A stretch of 64,000 nucleotides of DNA from DATAGF01 sp963834875 (GCA_963834875.1 CAWIDG010000027.1:186001-250000); one strand, 5' to 3'. Counted from the stretch's first letter, positions 23,986 through 32,483 are shown. Numbers and translations are program-made. The notes: generated by a model from the sequence alone, not told the origin.

Positions 23986-24758
23986 CCCGCGGTCCCGGCG
24001 GGCGCGAGCCCGTCGTCCCGAGGATCGGCGAGGCCGTCGGCGACCAGGCTCGCCGCCGCCTCGGGGTCGGCGGCCGCGCTGGCCCAGCCCCGGGAGGCGA
24101 GCTCGCGCAGGAGCAGGCCCCGCCGCTGGCGCATCGACCCGTCGTACCGCCCCTGCCGGCGGCCCCGGGGGGTCACCTCGGCGACCGTGCCGGCGTCGGC
24201 CGCGGGGCACCCGTCCCGCATCGGGCATCCGTCGTCGCACCGCGGCGCCCGGGCCGTGCACCAGAGCCGGCCGAGGTCCATGACCGCCTGGCCCGCCGCC
24301 CACCCCGTTCCGGGGGCGCCGGGCCAGCCGCCGGGAAATCGGCGGGCGACGACCCTGGCGGCGTTCGTGTCGAGCGGCAGGACGTCCTCCCCGTCGGCGA
24401 AGCAGCGCAGGGCCGCCGCGGTGTACGGGCCGACGCCCGGGAGGCCGGTGAGCCCGCCGGGCTCCGGCCAGCCGCGCTCGGCGACGACCGTCGCAGCCGC
24501 GTGCAGGTTCCTCGCACGGCGCGGGTACCCGAGCCCGTGCCAGGCGGCGAGCACGTCGCCGAGGCGCGCCGCCGCAAGGTCGGCCGCGGTGGGCCAGCGC
24601 CCGACGAAGCGCACGTAGAACGGGACGACGCGCGTCACCTGGGTCGCCTGGAGCATGGTCTCGGCCACCAGCACGCGGTAGCGGTCGCGGGTCGCTCGCC
24701 AGGGCAGGTCGGCGCCCTCGCGCTGGAACCAGTCCACGAGGCGCGCCACATCGTCCAC
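23982..24758 (-). CDS. mutY: A/G-specific adenine glycosylase
   Basis: Removes A opposite 8-oxoG. 258 residues from GTG at 24758, chosen because the upstream part of the frame runs through an intergenic repeat and TACGCT lies exactly 6 nt before it (leaderless). Motifs: LPWRATRDRYRVLVAETMLQ, helix-hairpin-helix GLPGVGPYTAAAL, catalytic Asp in LPLDTNAARVV. The iron-sulfur Cys set is C-x6-C-x3-C-x5-C (CTARAPRCDDGCPMRDGC); the usual middle spacing is two. The C-terminal Nudix-like domain is missing, as in short actinobacterial forms. Confidence 0.92.
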   Translation of the reverse strand: MDDVARLVDWFQREGADLPWRATRDRYRVLVAETMLQATQVTRVVPFYVRFVGRWPTAADLAAARLGDVLAAWHGLGYPRRARNLHAAATVVAERGWPEPGGLTGLPGVGPYTAAALRCFADGEDVLPLDTNAARVVARRFPGGWPGAPGTGWAAGQAVMDLGRLWCTARAPRCDDGCPMRDGCPAADAGTVAEVTPRGRRQGRYDGSMRQRRGLLLRELASRGWASAAADPEAAASLVADGLADPRDDGLAPAGTAG

Positions 24759-24764
24759 GTCCCA

Positions 24765-24770
24765 AGCGTA
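24765..24770 (-). promoter_or_regulatory. Candidate leaderless -10 box (TACGCT) for mutY
   Basis: TACGCT ends 6 nt before the GTG, the spacing expected for transcription starting at the start codon. A second TACGCT lies 22 bp upstream as part of a direct repeat of AAGCGTAC. Confidence 0.5.
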
Positions 24771-24786
24771 CAGCGGGCCTCCCCAA

Positions 24787-24889
24787 GCGTACGCCGGCCC
24801 TCTTGCGGGGCCGGCGGGACGCGCCTCCGGCCCCTGGCCGGGGCCTCCGGCAACCGGCGGCACCGCCTTCGGCGGGGCTGGCCGCCGGG
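24787..24889 (-). repeat. Multi-hairpin intergenic repeat, copy 2
   Basis: On the minus strand it starts CCCGGCGGCCAGCCCCGCCG, continues AAGGCGGTGCCGCCGG, TGCCGGAGGCCCCGGCCAGG, GGCCGGAGGCGCG, and ends in the hairpin GGCCCCGCAAGAGGGCC. It is the cleanest full-length copy after that at 58449. Confidence 0.8.
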
Positions 24890-24970
24890 ACAAGCACCTC
24901 AGACCGGCGCCGTGGGCGCGATGGTCTTGACCTTTCCGGCGCCCGCCCCGGCGAAGCCGGTGCGCCGGTC

Positions 24971-25035
24971 TGCCGGAGGGCCCGGCCAGGGCCCGGAGGC
25001 GCGCATGGGCGCCCGCGAGAGGCGGCTCATCCGCT
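24971..25035 (+). repeat. Multi-hairpin intergenic repeat, copy 3 (3' two thirds only)
   Basis: Starts TGCCGGAGGGCCCGGCCAGG, continues GCCCGGAGGCGCGCATGG, and ends CGCGAGAGGCGG...CATCCGCTCT directly against the stop codon of the 942-residue fusion. It nearly matches the end of the copy at 58449. The preceding 24899-24980 is flanked by CAGACCGGCGC and its complement GCGCCGGTCTG. Confidence 0.75.
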
Positions 25036-27864
25036 CTAGGGACGCCAAAGCACCTCCCGCCGCAGTGTGGCGCCCCGGCCGCGCCAGACGACGATCAACG
25101 GAGCGTGCGCCGTCTGGCGGCCCTCGTCGTCAACGGCGAACGGGCCCAGGAACGTGCTCGTGCGCAGCGCGCGGGCCGCGTCCCAGAGCGCGTCGGGCGC
25201 GACCGAGCCGGCCAGCTCCGCCGCGCGCTCGGCAAGGAGGCCGGCGGCGAGGGCCTGGGCCGCGGGGTAGTCGCTCGCCGGCGGCAGCGCGACCGGTGGC
25301 GGCGCCACCCCCGGCGCCCACTGCGCGGGGCCGATCCAGCCGGCCACGCCGTCGCCGAGCTCCTCGCCGGCCAGGGCCACCCCGCACACCACGAGCCCGG
25401 CCGACAGCCCCGTCGTCCGGAGCGTCCGGCCCAGCGCGAGGTCGTCCTCGGCCCGTCCTCCCCCCACCACCCAACGGACGCCGGCCTCGAGCGCGGCGCG
25501 CGCGCAGCCGCCGGGGTCGGCCGGGTCGAGCTCCAGGGCGGGCCCGCCGCCGTGTCCCGCCGCGGCCAGCGCGTCCTGCGCGCCCCGTGCGACCGCGGCG
25601 CCGAAGCCGCCGGGGCACCGCACCACCGCCACGCCCGAGGGGTCCTCGCCGAGGGCGGCGAGCGCGTCGGGCAGCCCGCGCCAGTAGCTCTCGGCCGGGC
25701 CGAGGACGTCGACCAGCCGCGCCCCTGTCCGGGGCACCGCCGCGCCACCGTGGTTCCAGACGACCTCCGCCCGCCCGGCCATCTCGCCGGCGACCGCCCG
25801 GGCCGGCCCGCTCCCGTACGGGCCGAAGACGACGTCGGCGCCGCCGGCCAGCGACGCCAGGAGGCGTGCCGACTCCGCCGGGTCGGAGCGGTCGTCCTCG
25901 ACGCGCAGGGCCGCGCCGCGCGCGCCCGCCCAGGCCCGCAGCCCGGCCGCCGCCTGGCGGCCCATGACCGCGTACCGGCCGGTCAGGGCGAGGGCCGCGA
26001 CGGCCCTCAGGGTCACTCGCGCGGCCGCGGCCGGCGCCGTGCAGACCAGGGCCACCGCGCACTCGATCCACGAGAGCACCTCGGCAGTGCGCCAGCCCTC
26101 CGGCAGCCGCAGGGCGGAGCCGGAGCCCGCGCCGTCGAGCAGGCGCGCCTCGACGATGGTCACCTCGTCGAGGGCGTCCGGGGCGAGGCCGGCCGGGCGG
26201 CGCTCCGCCCGCCGGACGACGTCGAGACCCACCCGCGCGGCATCGCGCCAGTCGCCGGGCGACAGCGCGGCGCGGCTGCGGACGATCCCGCCGGCGACGA
26301 AGAAGGCCTCGGCGGTCCCCGCGTCGCGGCCGGGCTCGACCACGACGGCCGAGCGGCGTGCGGCGCGCCGCACGCGGGCCAGGGCGCCGAGGACGCCGAG
26401 CAGGGCCTCGACCGGGCCGTCCTCGCCGGCCGGGTCGATCTGCAGGCTGCCCTCCGCCACCGCCTGCGCAACCCGGAGGCCGAGCCGTCCGACGGCGGCG
26501 GAGTCGCCGGCGAGGAGGACCTCCACCTCCGCCAGGGCGGCATCGCGGGCGGCGGGGTCCTGGGCCCCGAGGGGGTAGAGCGTGTGCAGGCAGGCGACGG
26601 CCTCCCGGGCCAGGCGCTCCGAGCGGATCGGCCCGAAGTAGGCCGCGCCGTCGGCGAGCGCACGGGAGACGACGTAGAGCCGCGGCGCGAGCTCGCCCAG
26701 GCTGATCTTCAGGAAGCGCCCGCCCGCCCCGGCGCCGCGCCGGTTGCAGGGGGGGCTCAGCCCCTTGATGAGGTCGTTCTCGCGCAGCAGCGCGGCGAAC
26801 TCCGACCCGCACACCTCGTGATCGATCGACTCGAGCCGCTCGAGAGCGCGCCCGATGAGGCGGCCGTGGCGTCCCCCCGGGCCGAAGTAGGCGCGGACGC
26901 GCCGGCGCAGGTCGGCGGCCTTGCCGACGTAGAGGGCCCGGCCGCGGCGGTCGCGCATCAGGTAGACGCCGGGCAGCGCCGGCAGCTCCTCGGCCAGGGC
27001 GAGCTTGTAGGCGTGGCGGGCCCCGCCGGTCCCGGCGAACGCGACCGCGCGCTCCAGCGTGTCAACCCCGCGCTCGGTGAGCAGGCCGAGGAGGACGACC
27101 AGGACCTCGGCGGTGGCCTCGGCGTCGGGCAGCGCCCGGTGGATCGGGCGCACCGACGTGTCGGCCCAGCCCGCGAGCGTGCCGAGGTCGTGGCGCGGCA
27201 CCTGGCCGTCGAGCAGGCGGCGCGCGAGCACCAGCGTGTCGAGCCACGGCTGCGTGAAGTAGCGGCTCGCCAGCCGGCGGCGCTCGTAGTTGAGGAAGCG
27301 CAGGTCGAAGGGCGCGTTGTGGGCGACCAGCACGTCCTGGCCGGCGAAGTCGACGAACGCCGCAAGCGCGTCCTCGATGTCCGGGCTCTCGGCGACCATC
27401 GCGTCGTCGATCCCCGTGAGCTCGGTCACGATCGGGGGGATCGGGCGGTTCGGGTTGACGAGCGTCGCGAACCGGTCGACGACCTCCCCGGCGCGGACCC
27501 GCACGGCGCCGATCTCGGTGACCTTCGAGAGCCCGGGGGAGCCGCCGGTCGTCTCGAGGTCCACCACGCAGAAGGTGGCCGACTCGAGCCCGGCCGACGA
27601 CCAGTCGGGCGGCGCCAGCCCCACCAGGTCGCGCCCGAGCCACGCGAGCCGCGCGTCGCCCTCGACGATCTCGGCGACCAGCCGGCGCTGGAGGCGCTCC
27701 GGGCAGCGGCGCAGCCGCAGGAGCTGGGCCGCCACGTGGCCGACCTCGAGCGGCCTGCCGCGCCGCGCGATCAGCGCGCAGAGGCGGTCGGGCAGCGAGT
27801 CGGCGCCCTCGGCCCCCGGCTGGGGCGTGGGCAGCGGCAGGTGGAGCTGGGTGGCGGGAGGCAC
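25036..27864 (-). CDS. DEDDh exonuclease / GIY-YIG (UvrC-like) nuclease fused to a periplasmic-binding-protein fold
   Basis: 942 residues in one uninterrupted frame from GTG at 27864. After an N-terminal helical region, residues 98-262 are a DnaQ-type 3'-5' exonuclease: VVDLETTGG with Asp102 and Glu104, ending HRALPDAEAT. Residues 297-375 are a GIY-YIG nuclease (GVYLMRDRRGRALYVGKAAD). Residues 380-600 are the linker seen in actinobacterial exonuclease/UvrC-like proteins. Residues 616-940 read as a type-1 substrate-binding fold: ALALTGRYAVMGRQAAAGL, VVFGPYGSG, LGPAESYWRGLPDALAAL, LIVVWRG. There is no signal peptide, so the binding fold is cytosolic. A TAGAGT box lies 9 nt before the start. Confidence 0.85.
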   Translation of the reverse strand: MPPATQLHLPLPTPQPGAEGADSLPDRLCALIARRGRPLEVGHVAAQLLRLRRCPERLQRRLVAEIVEGDARLAWLGRDLVGLAPPDWSSAGLESATFCVVDLETTGGSPGLSKVTEIGAVRVRAGEVVDRFATLVNPNRPIPPIVTELTGIDDAMVAESPDIEDALAAFVDFAGQDVLVAHNAPFDLRFLNYERRRLASRYFTQPWLDTLVLARRLLDGQVPRHDLGTLAGWADTSVRPIHRALPDAEATAEVLVVLLGLLTERGVDTLERAVAFAGTGGARHAYKLALAEELPALPGVYLMRDRRGRALYVGKAADLRRRVRAYFGPGGRHGRLIGRALERLESIDHEVCGSEFAALLRENDLIKGLSPPCNRRGAGAGGRFLKISLGELAPRLYVVSRALADGAAYFGPIRSERLAREAVACLHTLYPLGAQDPAARDAALAEVEVLLAGDSAAVGRLGLRVAQAVAEGSLQIDPAGEDGPVEALLGVLGALARVRRAARRSAVVVEPGRDAGTAEAFFVAGGIVRSRAALSPGDWRDAARVGLDVVRRAERRPAGLAPDALDEVTIVEARLLDGAGSGSALRLPEGWRTAEVLSWIECAVALVCTAPAAAARVTLRAVAALALTGRYAVMGRQAAAGLRAWAGARGAALRVEDDRSDPAESARLLASLAGGADVVFGPYGSGPARAVAGEMAGRAEVVWNHGGAAVPRTGARLVDVLGPAESYWRGLPDALAALGEDPSGVAVVRCPGGFGAAVARGAQDALAAAGHGGGPALELDPADPGGCARAALEAGVRWVVGGGRAEDDLALGRTLRTTGLSAGLVVCGVALAGEELGDGVAGWIGPAQWAPGVAPPPVALPPASDYPAAQALAAGLLAERAAELAGSVAPDALWDAARALRTSTFLGPFAVDDEGRQTAHAPLIVVWRGRGATLRREVLWRP

Positions 27865-27895
27865 CGTCGAGCGACTCTAACGCGGACCTCCGCCG

Positions 27896-28429
27896 TCACC
27901 CCGGGGCCGCGACGTCGTCGGGGGCGAGCGGCTCGGACAGGTCGAGCTGGCCGCCGTCCGGCGCGGGCACCCGGCCCTCGACGAGGATCCTGACCCGTCC
28001 GGCCCCGGCGGCCTCCGCGGCGGTCTTCACGAGGGGCCCCACGACCGCCAGCTCGGCGGCCGAGCCGCCGGCGGGGTACCCCGCCTCGAACTCGCGGCTC
28101 AGGTCAACCGTCGCCACGCCGTCCGCGGCGCGGGCGCCGAGCACGCGCGTGCCGGGCGGCAGGGCCGGGAGCAGCCCGGGCGCCGAGGGTCCGTCGGCGA
28201 GCGCGAGGATCGCGGCCTCCAGCGGCGGCGACGCGCCCGCCGGCGCGGCGCGCGTCTCGGCGACGAGCGCTCCCGCCTCGTCGGCGAACCAGACGGTGAC
28301 CGCCGCGGCGCTCCCGGGCGGCGCCGTGGCCCCCGCCGGCGACCCGCCGTCGCCGCATGCGGCCAGGAGGGCTGCGGCGGCCAGCGCGGCGGCGAGGGAG
28401 GCGATCCCCGGGAGGCTTGGCCAGGACAT
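27896..28429 (-). CDS. GerMN-domain lipoprotein
   Basis: 177 residues from ATG at 28429, where the signal peptide begins (LAAALAAAALLAACGDGG, lipobox LAAC). The GerMN fold is shown by VTVWFADEAGALVAETR, PPLEAAILALADGP, GVATVDLSREFEAGYPAGGS and VRILVEGR. GerMN occurs in spore-germination GerM and in actinobacterial LpqB-type envelope lipoproteins; the substrate is unknown. It stands 31 bp upstream of the nuclease fusion gene in the same direction. Confidence 0.88.
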   Translation of the reverse strand: MSWPSLPGIASLAAALAAAALLAACGDGGSPAGATAPPGSAAAVTVWFADEAGALVAETRAAPAGASPPLEAAILALADGPSAPGLLPALPPGTRVLGARAADGVATVDLSREFEAGYPAGGSAAELAVVGPLVKTAAEAAGAGRVRILVEGRVPAPDGGQLDLSEPLAPDDVAAPG

Positions 28430-28613
28430 AACCGTGGTGGGCTCCGACGATGGTCCAGGTGTGCCGAGACACCTTATGGCGAGCGATCCCCTACCCGAAC
28501 GGGGAGTGTTTGCCACGCGCTCTTCTCGCGGTCCGATGGTTGTCGTACAGTCCGGCCGCTACGGATCTTTCGCGTCCGCCCACCTCTCGATCGGTGAAAT
28601 AGCTGCCCTCCTG

Positions 28614-29543
28614 ATGATTCCCGCCCGCATCGAGCACGCGCGCCACCTGGTGGCGCTGGGGGCCCTCGCCGTGGGGATCCTGCTGCTGCTCGTGGTTCCG
28701 GCGATGGCGTCCGCCCAGACGGCCGCCGTGACCGAGAGCCCCGCCCCGGCGGTCCAGGAGGCGGCGCCCACTCCCGGCGAGCCGGCCACGGCCGAGCAGC
28801 CGGCTCCCGCCGAGGAGCCCGCGCCGCCGCCGGCGGTGATCGAGCCCCCCGCGCCGGAGCCGGTTCCTCCACCCGCGCCCGCGGGCGACCTCCAGCCGCC
28901 TCCGCCCCTCTCGCCCGACCCGGCCGCGACGCCGGGTCCGGAGGCGACGCCCGAGTCGACCCCGGCGATCGTGCTGCCGGCCGTGCCGAGCCTGCCGGAC
29001 GCGGCGAGGGCCGGCGGCTCCCAGAAGCTCGAGGCCACCCTTCCCGCCCTCCCCGCCGCCCCGGAAGTCGTGCCGGTCGAGCCGCCTGCCTCGCCGCCCG
29101 ACGCGCCCGTGGCGGCGGAGCCCACGGCGGGCGCGACGGACGCGGGCGCGGCCGTGCGGCCGCCGGACCCGCCGGCGCCGCCGCGCTCCAACTTCCTGGA
29201 GGCCCTTGGAGGCGTCGAGCGGGCGGGCCCGGACCCGCTGACCCCCGTGCGTGAGATCGGCACCGGCCCGGCGGGCACGGACGCCGACGGAGGGAACCCG
29301 TTCGACACGATCGCCGCCCCGGGCGGCCCGGCGCCCGCCGGGTCGAGCCTGCTCGCCGTCCTCGCGAGCTATGTCATCCCCGGCGGCGGCGTTCCCACCG
29401 CCACCTTCCTGCTGTTCGTCCAGCTCGCGGTGATCCTCGCCGCCTTCTACGCCCCGCGCTCCGGCATTGGCGAGCGCATCCACGCCCTGGGCCGCCTCGG
29501 CCCACGGCTCGGCTACAGGACGGTACTGGCAAGACCCGGCTGA
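28614..29543 (+). CDS. Pro/Ala-rich exported protein with N- and C-terminal membrane helices
   Basis: 309 residues from ATG at 28614 (an upstream ATG at 28536 is possible; no good RBS for either). The signal/anchor helix (LVALGALAVGILLLLVVPAM) is followed by about 200 residues of low-complexity Pro/Ala/Glu. Near the end is a second helix (FLLFVQLAVILAAFYAP) and a basic tail. The PGGG before it resembles the layout of exported actinobacterial repeat proteins with a C-terminal anchor. Function unknown. Confidence 0.7.
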   Translation: MIPARIEHARHLVALGALAVGILLLLVVPAMASAQTAAVTESPAPAVQEAAPTPGEPATAEQPAPAEEPAPPPAVIEPPAPEPVPPPAPAGDLQPPPPLSPDPAATPGPEATPESTPAIVLPAVPSLPDAARAGGSQKLEATLPALPAAPEVVPVEPPASPPDAPVAAEPTAGATDAGAAVRPPDPPAPPRSNFLEALGGVERAGPDPLTPVREIGTGPAGTDADGGNPFDTIAAPGGPAPAGSSLLAVLASYVIPGGGVPTATFLLFVQLAVILAAFYAPRSGIGERIHALGRLGPRLGYRTVLARPG

Positions 29544-29558
29544 CCCCCATCAGCCCCG

Positions 29559-29576
29559 CCCGAGGTGCGCCTCGGG
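29559..29576 (+). terminator. Hairpin after the Pro-rich gene
   Basis: CCCGAGG, TGCG loop, CCTCGGG, 15 bp past the stop codon; perfect 7-bp stem, no T tract. Confidence 0.5.
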
Positions 29577-29655
29577 GCAGGGGCCCGCGTCCCGCGCTGC
29601 TCGCCATTCCGGCGGCCGGCGCAACCGTTCACTCGCGAGAAGATGGGGTAACAGA

Positions 29656-30075
29656 ATGCAGCCGACCAAGGTACTTGTCCTCGGATCCGAGGGGGCCGGG
29701 CGCACCGCGCTCCAGCAGACCCTCGCGCGTCTGGGCTACGCCGTGAGCGCCGCCGAGGCGCGCCGCGACGCCGCCTCCGGGGACGCCGACATCCTGATGC
29801 TGGACCTCCGCGGCGACGAGGCCGACTGGGCCGAGATCGCCCCCGGCATCCACGACGACCACCGCCCGGTGATGATCGTCTCCGAGCGCCCGCGCCCGAT
29901 CGTGCGCGAGCTCGCCGGCCGCCAGGCCGGGACGATGCTCCTCACCGGTGGGGAGTCCGACGCGGGCTACCGCGTCGCGCTCTCGGTGCTCCGCGCCCTG
30001 CGCGAGAGCTCCCTGGCGCGCGCGGCGACCCACAGCCCGAGGGACGGCGCCGCCGCGAGTGTGGCGGCACTGTGA
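29656..30075 (+). CDS. Receiver-like (CheY-fold) protein, probably degenerate
   Basis: 139 residues from ATG at 29656. The layout is that of a response-regulator receiver: KVLVLGSEGAGRTALQQTLA (first strand and helix), ADILMLDLRGDEADW where LDLR sits at the phospho-acceptor strand, VMIVSERPR, then a final helix. The acidic pair after the first strand is missing (LGSEGAG instead of D-D/E-D), so phosphorylation is doubtful. No output domain and no adjacent kinase. The stop overlaps the next gene (GTGA). Confidence 0.65.
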   Translation: MQPTKVLVLGSEGAGRTALQQTLARLGYAVSAAEARRDAASGDADILMLDLRGDEADWAEIAPGIHDDHRPVMIVSERPRPIVRELAGRQAGTMLLTGGESDAGYRVALSVLRALRESSLARAATHSPRDGAAASVAAL

Positions 30076-30440
30076 GCGATCCGAGCCCGCTCTTCGAGGG
30101 GATCGACACGGTCTTCTACCAGGTGTGCGACATGGACCGTGCGATCGGCTTCTACGAGGGTGTCCTCGGCCTCAGGCTGCTCCGTCGCGAGGGTCGCGAC
30201 TGGGCTGAGCTCGAGGCCGGGGGCACGGTCCTGTCCCTCTCGGGCGAGCTCGCCACAAGGCCGCACCAGGGAGGCGCCACGGTGGTCCTGCGCGCCTCCG
30301 ACATCGCCGCCGTCGAGGCCCGCCTCGCCGAGAGCGGCGTCCAGCGTGGCCCGATCGAGGACATGGGCGGGGCGCTCACGCTCCAGTTCCACGATCCCGA
30401 CGGCAACGAGCTCGTGGCGCTCCAGCCGCCGGTGGGCTAG
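30072..30440 (+). CDS. VOC (glyoxalase/bleomycin-resistance) family protein
   Basis: 122 residues, a single VOC unit of two beta-alpha-beta-beta-beta modules: DTVFYQVCDMDRAIGFYEGV at the start and GGALTLQFHDPDGNELVALQ at the end, with the Glu metal ligand of the last strand. GTG at 30072 overlaps the receiver-like gene, indicating co-translation. Substrate unknown; the fold covers isomerases, dioxygenases and binding proteins. Confidence 0.88.
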   Translation: MSDPSPLFEGIDTVFYQVCDMDRAIGFYEGVLGLRLLRREGRDWAELEAGGTVLSLSGELATRPHQGGATVVLRASDIAAVEARLAESGVQRGPIEDMGGALTLQFHDPDGNELVALQPPVG

Positions 30441-30826
30441 GGCGGGGACCGCTCTCCCCGGACGGCGCCGCGCGCCTGCGCGACCGCGGCGACGAAGCCC
30501 TCCACGTCCTCCGCTCCGACGGCGACCCGGGTCGCCGGCCACTTCAGCGGAGCGCGCACCTCGACGGGCTCGATGAGCTCGATCACCGCCGCGGGTCCCG
30601 AGGCCCCGACGAAGGCGACCAGGCTCCGCGCGATCCGCGCCCCGAGCCCGCCCCACCACGGCCAGTGCATGGTGCCCACGCTCCCGATGCGGTCGATCGG
30701 GATGTCGGCCCGGCCGAGCGCGCCCATCCGCACGAGGAGGCTGCCGCCCTCGATGGAGGCGACCGGCCGGCGGGGCACCAGGAAGAGCGTCGCCCAGCGG
30801 CCGCGGCGGATGGGGAAGGTCGTCAC
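30437..30826 (-). CDS. Hypothetical protein with PH-like pattern
   Basis: 129 residues. The sequence reads RWATLFLVPRRPVASIEGGS, IDRIGSVGTMHWPWWGGLGA, VIELIEPVEVRAPLKWPATR and VGAEDVEGFVAAVAQAR, which alternates like a small beta-barrel domain closed by a C-terminal helix, as in bacterial PH domains. Convergent with the VOC gene (4-nt overlap) and divergent from htpX. No recognised family. Confidence 0.65.
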   Translation of the reverse strand: MTTFPIRRGRWATLFLVPRRPVASIEGGSLLVRMGALGRADIPIDRIGSVGTMHWPWWGGLGARIARSLVAFVGASGPAAVIELIEPVEVRAPLKWPATRVAVGAEDVEGFVAAVAQARGAVRGERSPP

Positions 30827-30895
30827 GCGCCCCGGAGGCTACGCCGCGCGGGCGAGCTACCATCGATGGCGGTAGCGACGAGGAGAGGACGGAGC

Positions 30896-31816
30896 GTGGC
30901 ACGACGGCGGTGGTACGGGTCGGACCGGGGCCTGACGACGCGCATGACGCTCACCATCTTCGGCCTCGGCGTCATCTATGTCGCCTTCATCGCCGCGCTG
31001 ATCGCGGCCGGCACCAGCGCGATCGTCATCCTCGTGATCGCGGGCGGGTTCGCCCTCGCCCAGATCTTCTTCGGCGACAAGATCGCCCTGGCCGCCATGC
31101 GCGCGAAGGTGACGGAGCCGCCCGAGGCGCCCCGGCTCCACGAGACGATCGAGCGGCTCTGCCAGCTCGCCGACCTGCCCAAGCCGAGGATCGCGGTCGC
31201 GCAGACCGACCTGCCGAACGCCTTCGCCGCCGGGCACAGCCGCAAGAGCGCCACGGTGTGCGTCACGACCGGGCTCATGGAGCGGCTCGAGCCGCGCGAG
31301 CTCGAGGGCGTGCTGGCCCACGAGCTGTCGCACATCGCCAACAAGGACGTGATCGTGATGACGGTCGCGGGCTTCCTCGCGACCGTGGCCGGCCTGCTCG
31401 TGCGCTTCGGCGTCTACAGCGGGATGATGGGCGGCCGCAGCCGCGACAACACGGCCCTCGTCTTCCTGATCGTCGTGGTGGCCTCGATCGTCGTCTACGT
31501 CCTGTCGTTCCTGCTGCTGCGCGCGCTGTCCCGCTACCGCGAGTACGCGGCCGACCGGGGCGCGGCGATCATCACGGGCGCGCCCGCCCAGCTCGCCTCG
31601 GCGCTGCAGAAGATCAGCGGATCGATGTCCCGGATCCCCACGCAGGACCTGCGCGCGTCGGAGGGCATGAACGCGTTCTTCATCCTGCCGGCGGTCGCCA
31701 AGGGCTTCTCGCTGTCGAGCATCGTCTCGACCCACCCGCCGACCGAGAAGCGGATCGAGCGCCTGCTCGCCATGCAGGCGCAGATCGACGGCTCCCCGGC
31801 CGCGGTCGTCCCGTAG
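30896..31816 (+). CDS. htpX: HtpX-type membrane zinc metalloprotease
   Basis: Quality-control protease of the cytoplasmic membrane (M48). 306 residues from GTG at 30896, preceded by AGGAGAGG. Two N-terminal transmembrane helices (LTIFGLGVIYVAFIAALIAA, IVILVIAGGFALAQIFF) precede the catalytic GVLAHELSHIANKD. Two more helices follow, then the third zinc ligand region YREYAADRGAA and STHPPTEKRIERL. pspAB follows after 2 nt, and pspA and pspAA are 2 kb away, so it belongs to the membrane-stress set. Confidence 0.95.
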   Translation: MARRRWYGSDRGLTTRMTLTIFGLGVIYVAFIAALIAAGTSAIVILVIAGGFALAQIFFGDKIALAAMRAKVTEPPEAPRLHETIERLCQLADLPKPRIAVAQTDLPNAFAAGHSRKSATVCVTTGLMERLEPRELEGVLAHELSHIANKDVIVMTVAGFLATVAGLLVRFGVYSGMMGGRSRDNTALVFLIVVVASIVVYVLSFLLLRALSRYREYAADRGAAIITGAPAQLASALQKISGSMSRIPTQDLRASEGMNAFFILPAVAKGFSLSSIVSTHPPTEKRIERLLAMQAQIDGSPAAVVP

Positions 31817-31818
31817 TC

Positions 31819-32403
31819 GTGGGCCTGCTCGACGTCCTGCGCGGCCAGCGCACGCCCAGGCGCGCGCAGCTCGACGCGCTGTTCGGCATCGGCAACGCGG
31901 CGACGACGCTCGAGGCCGGGCTCGGGATCGTCCCGACGGGCCGGGCCGGCGTCTGCTTCAGGACGATCGAGGCCGCCCAGTTCTCGGCGCTCGTCCGTGA
32001 GATCGAGGACCTCCTGCGCGTCGCGGCGCCCGAGTCGGCGACGACCGTGACCCGCCACGTCGACGAGCACGGCTTCGACTGGGTGGTGATCGAGGACCCC
32101 GACGTCGAGGACCTCGCGACCACGACCCACATGGTCAGCCAGTCGCTGGAGGAGCGCCTCCTCTCGGAGCGCCTGCTGTGCGCGGTCTTCGGCTTCCGGG
32201 GCGAGGACGGCCCCGTCCAGCTGGTCTACGCGTACAAGCGCGGCACGTTCTACCCCTTCGTCCCGCGGGAGGGGCGGCGGCGCGACAACGCGCTCGAGCT
32301 CCGCCTCCAGGCCGCGCTGGCGGCGGAGCTCCCGCTCGAGCCGGAGCTGGAGCGCTGGTACCCGGTCTGGGACTCGCCCGTCAGCGGGGCCCCGGCCGCC
32401 TGA
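31819..32403 (+). CDS. pspAB: PspA-associated protein PspAB
   Basis: 194 residues from GTG at 31819, 2 nt after htpX. Family signs: LLDVLRGQRTPRRAQLDALF, FRTIEAAQFSALVREIEDLL, YAYKRGTFYPFVP, LEPELERWYPVWDSP. PspAB is a partner of PspA in the actinobacterial form of the phage-shock system and is often next to htpX, as here. Molecular activity is not established. The gene ends just before the promoter of the next gene. Confidence 0.93.
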   Translation: MGLLDVLRGQRTPRRAQLDALFGIGNAATTLEAGLGIVPTGRAGVCFRTIEAAQFSALVREIEDLLRVAAPESATTVTRHVDEHGFDWVVIEDPDVEDLATTTHMVSQSLEERLLSERLLCAVFGFRGEDGPVQLVYAYKRGTFYPFVPREGRRRDNALELRLQAALAAELPLEPELERWYPVWDSPVSGAPAA

Positions 32404-32455
32404 GCCCCGCCGGGCGCCGGCGTCGTTCCCGCGACGCGCCGCCCGCGCCTGAAAC

Positions 32456-32483
32456 TTGACAGCGCAACCAACTGGAATATGCT
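32456..32483 (+). promoter_or_regulatory. Sigma-70-like promoter for the VOC dioxygenase gene
   Basis: TTGACA at 32456-32461, a 16-bp spacer, TATGCT at 32478-32483: the best consensus promoter in the window, in a locally AT-rich patch. Confidence 0.75.

Noticed and set aside
28430..28613. A riboswitch upstream of the Pro-rich gene, because of AGGTGT/ACACCT and other small hairpins
   Set aside because: No consensus of any riboswitch class I know could be matched; only short GC hairpins are present.
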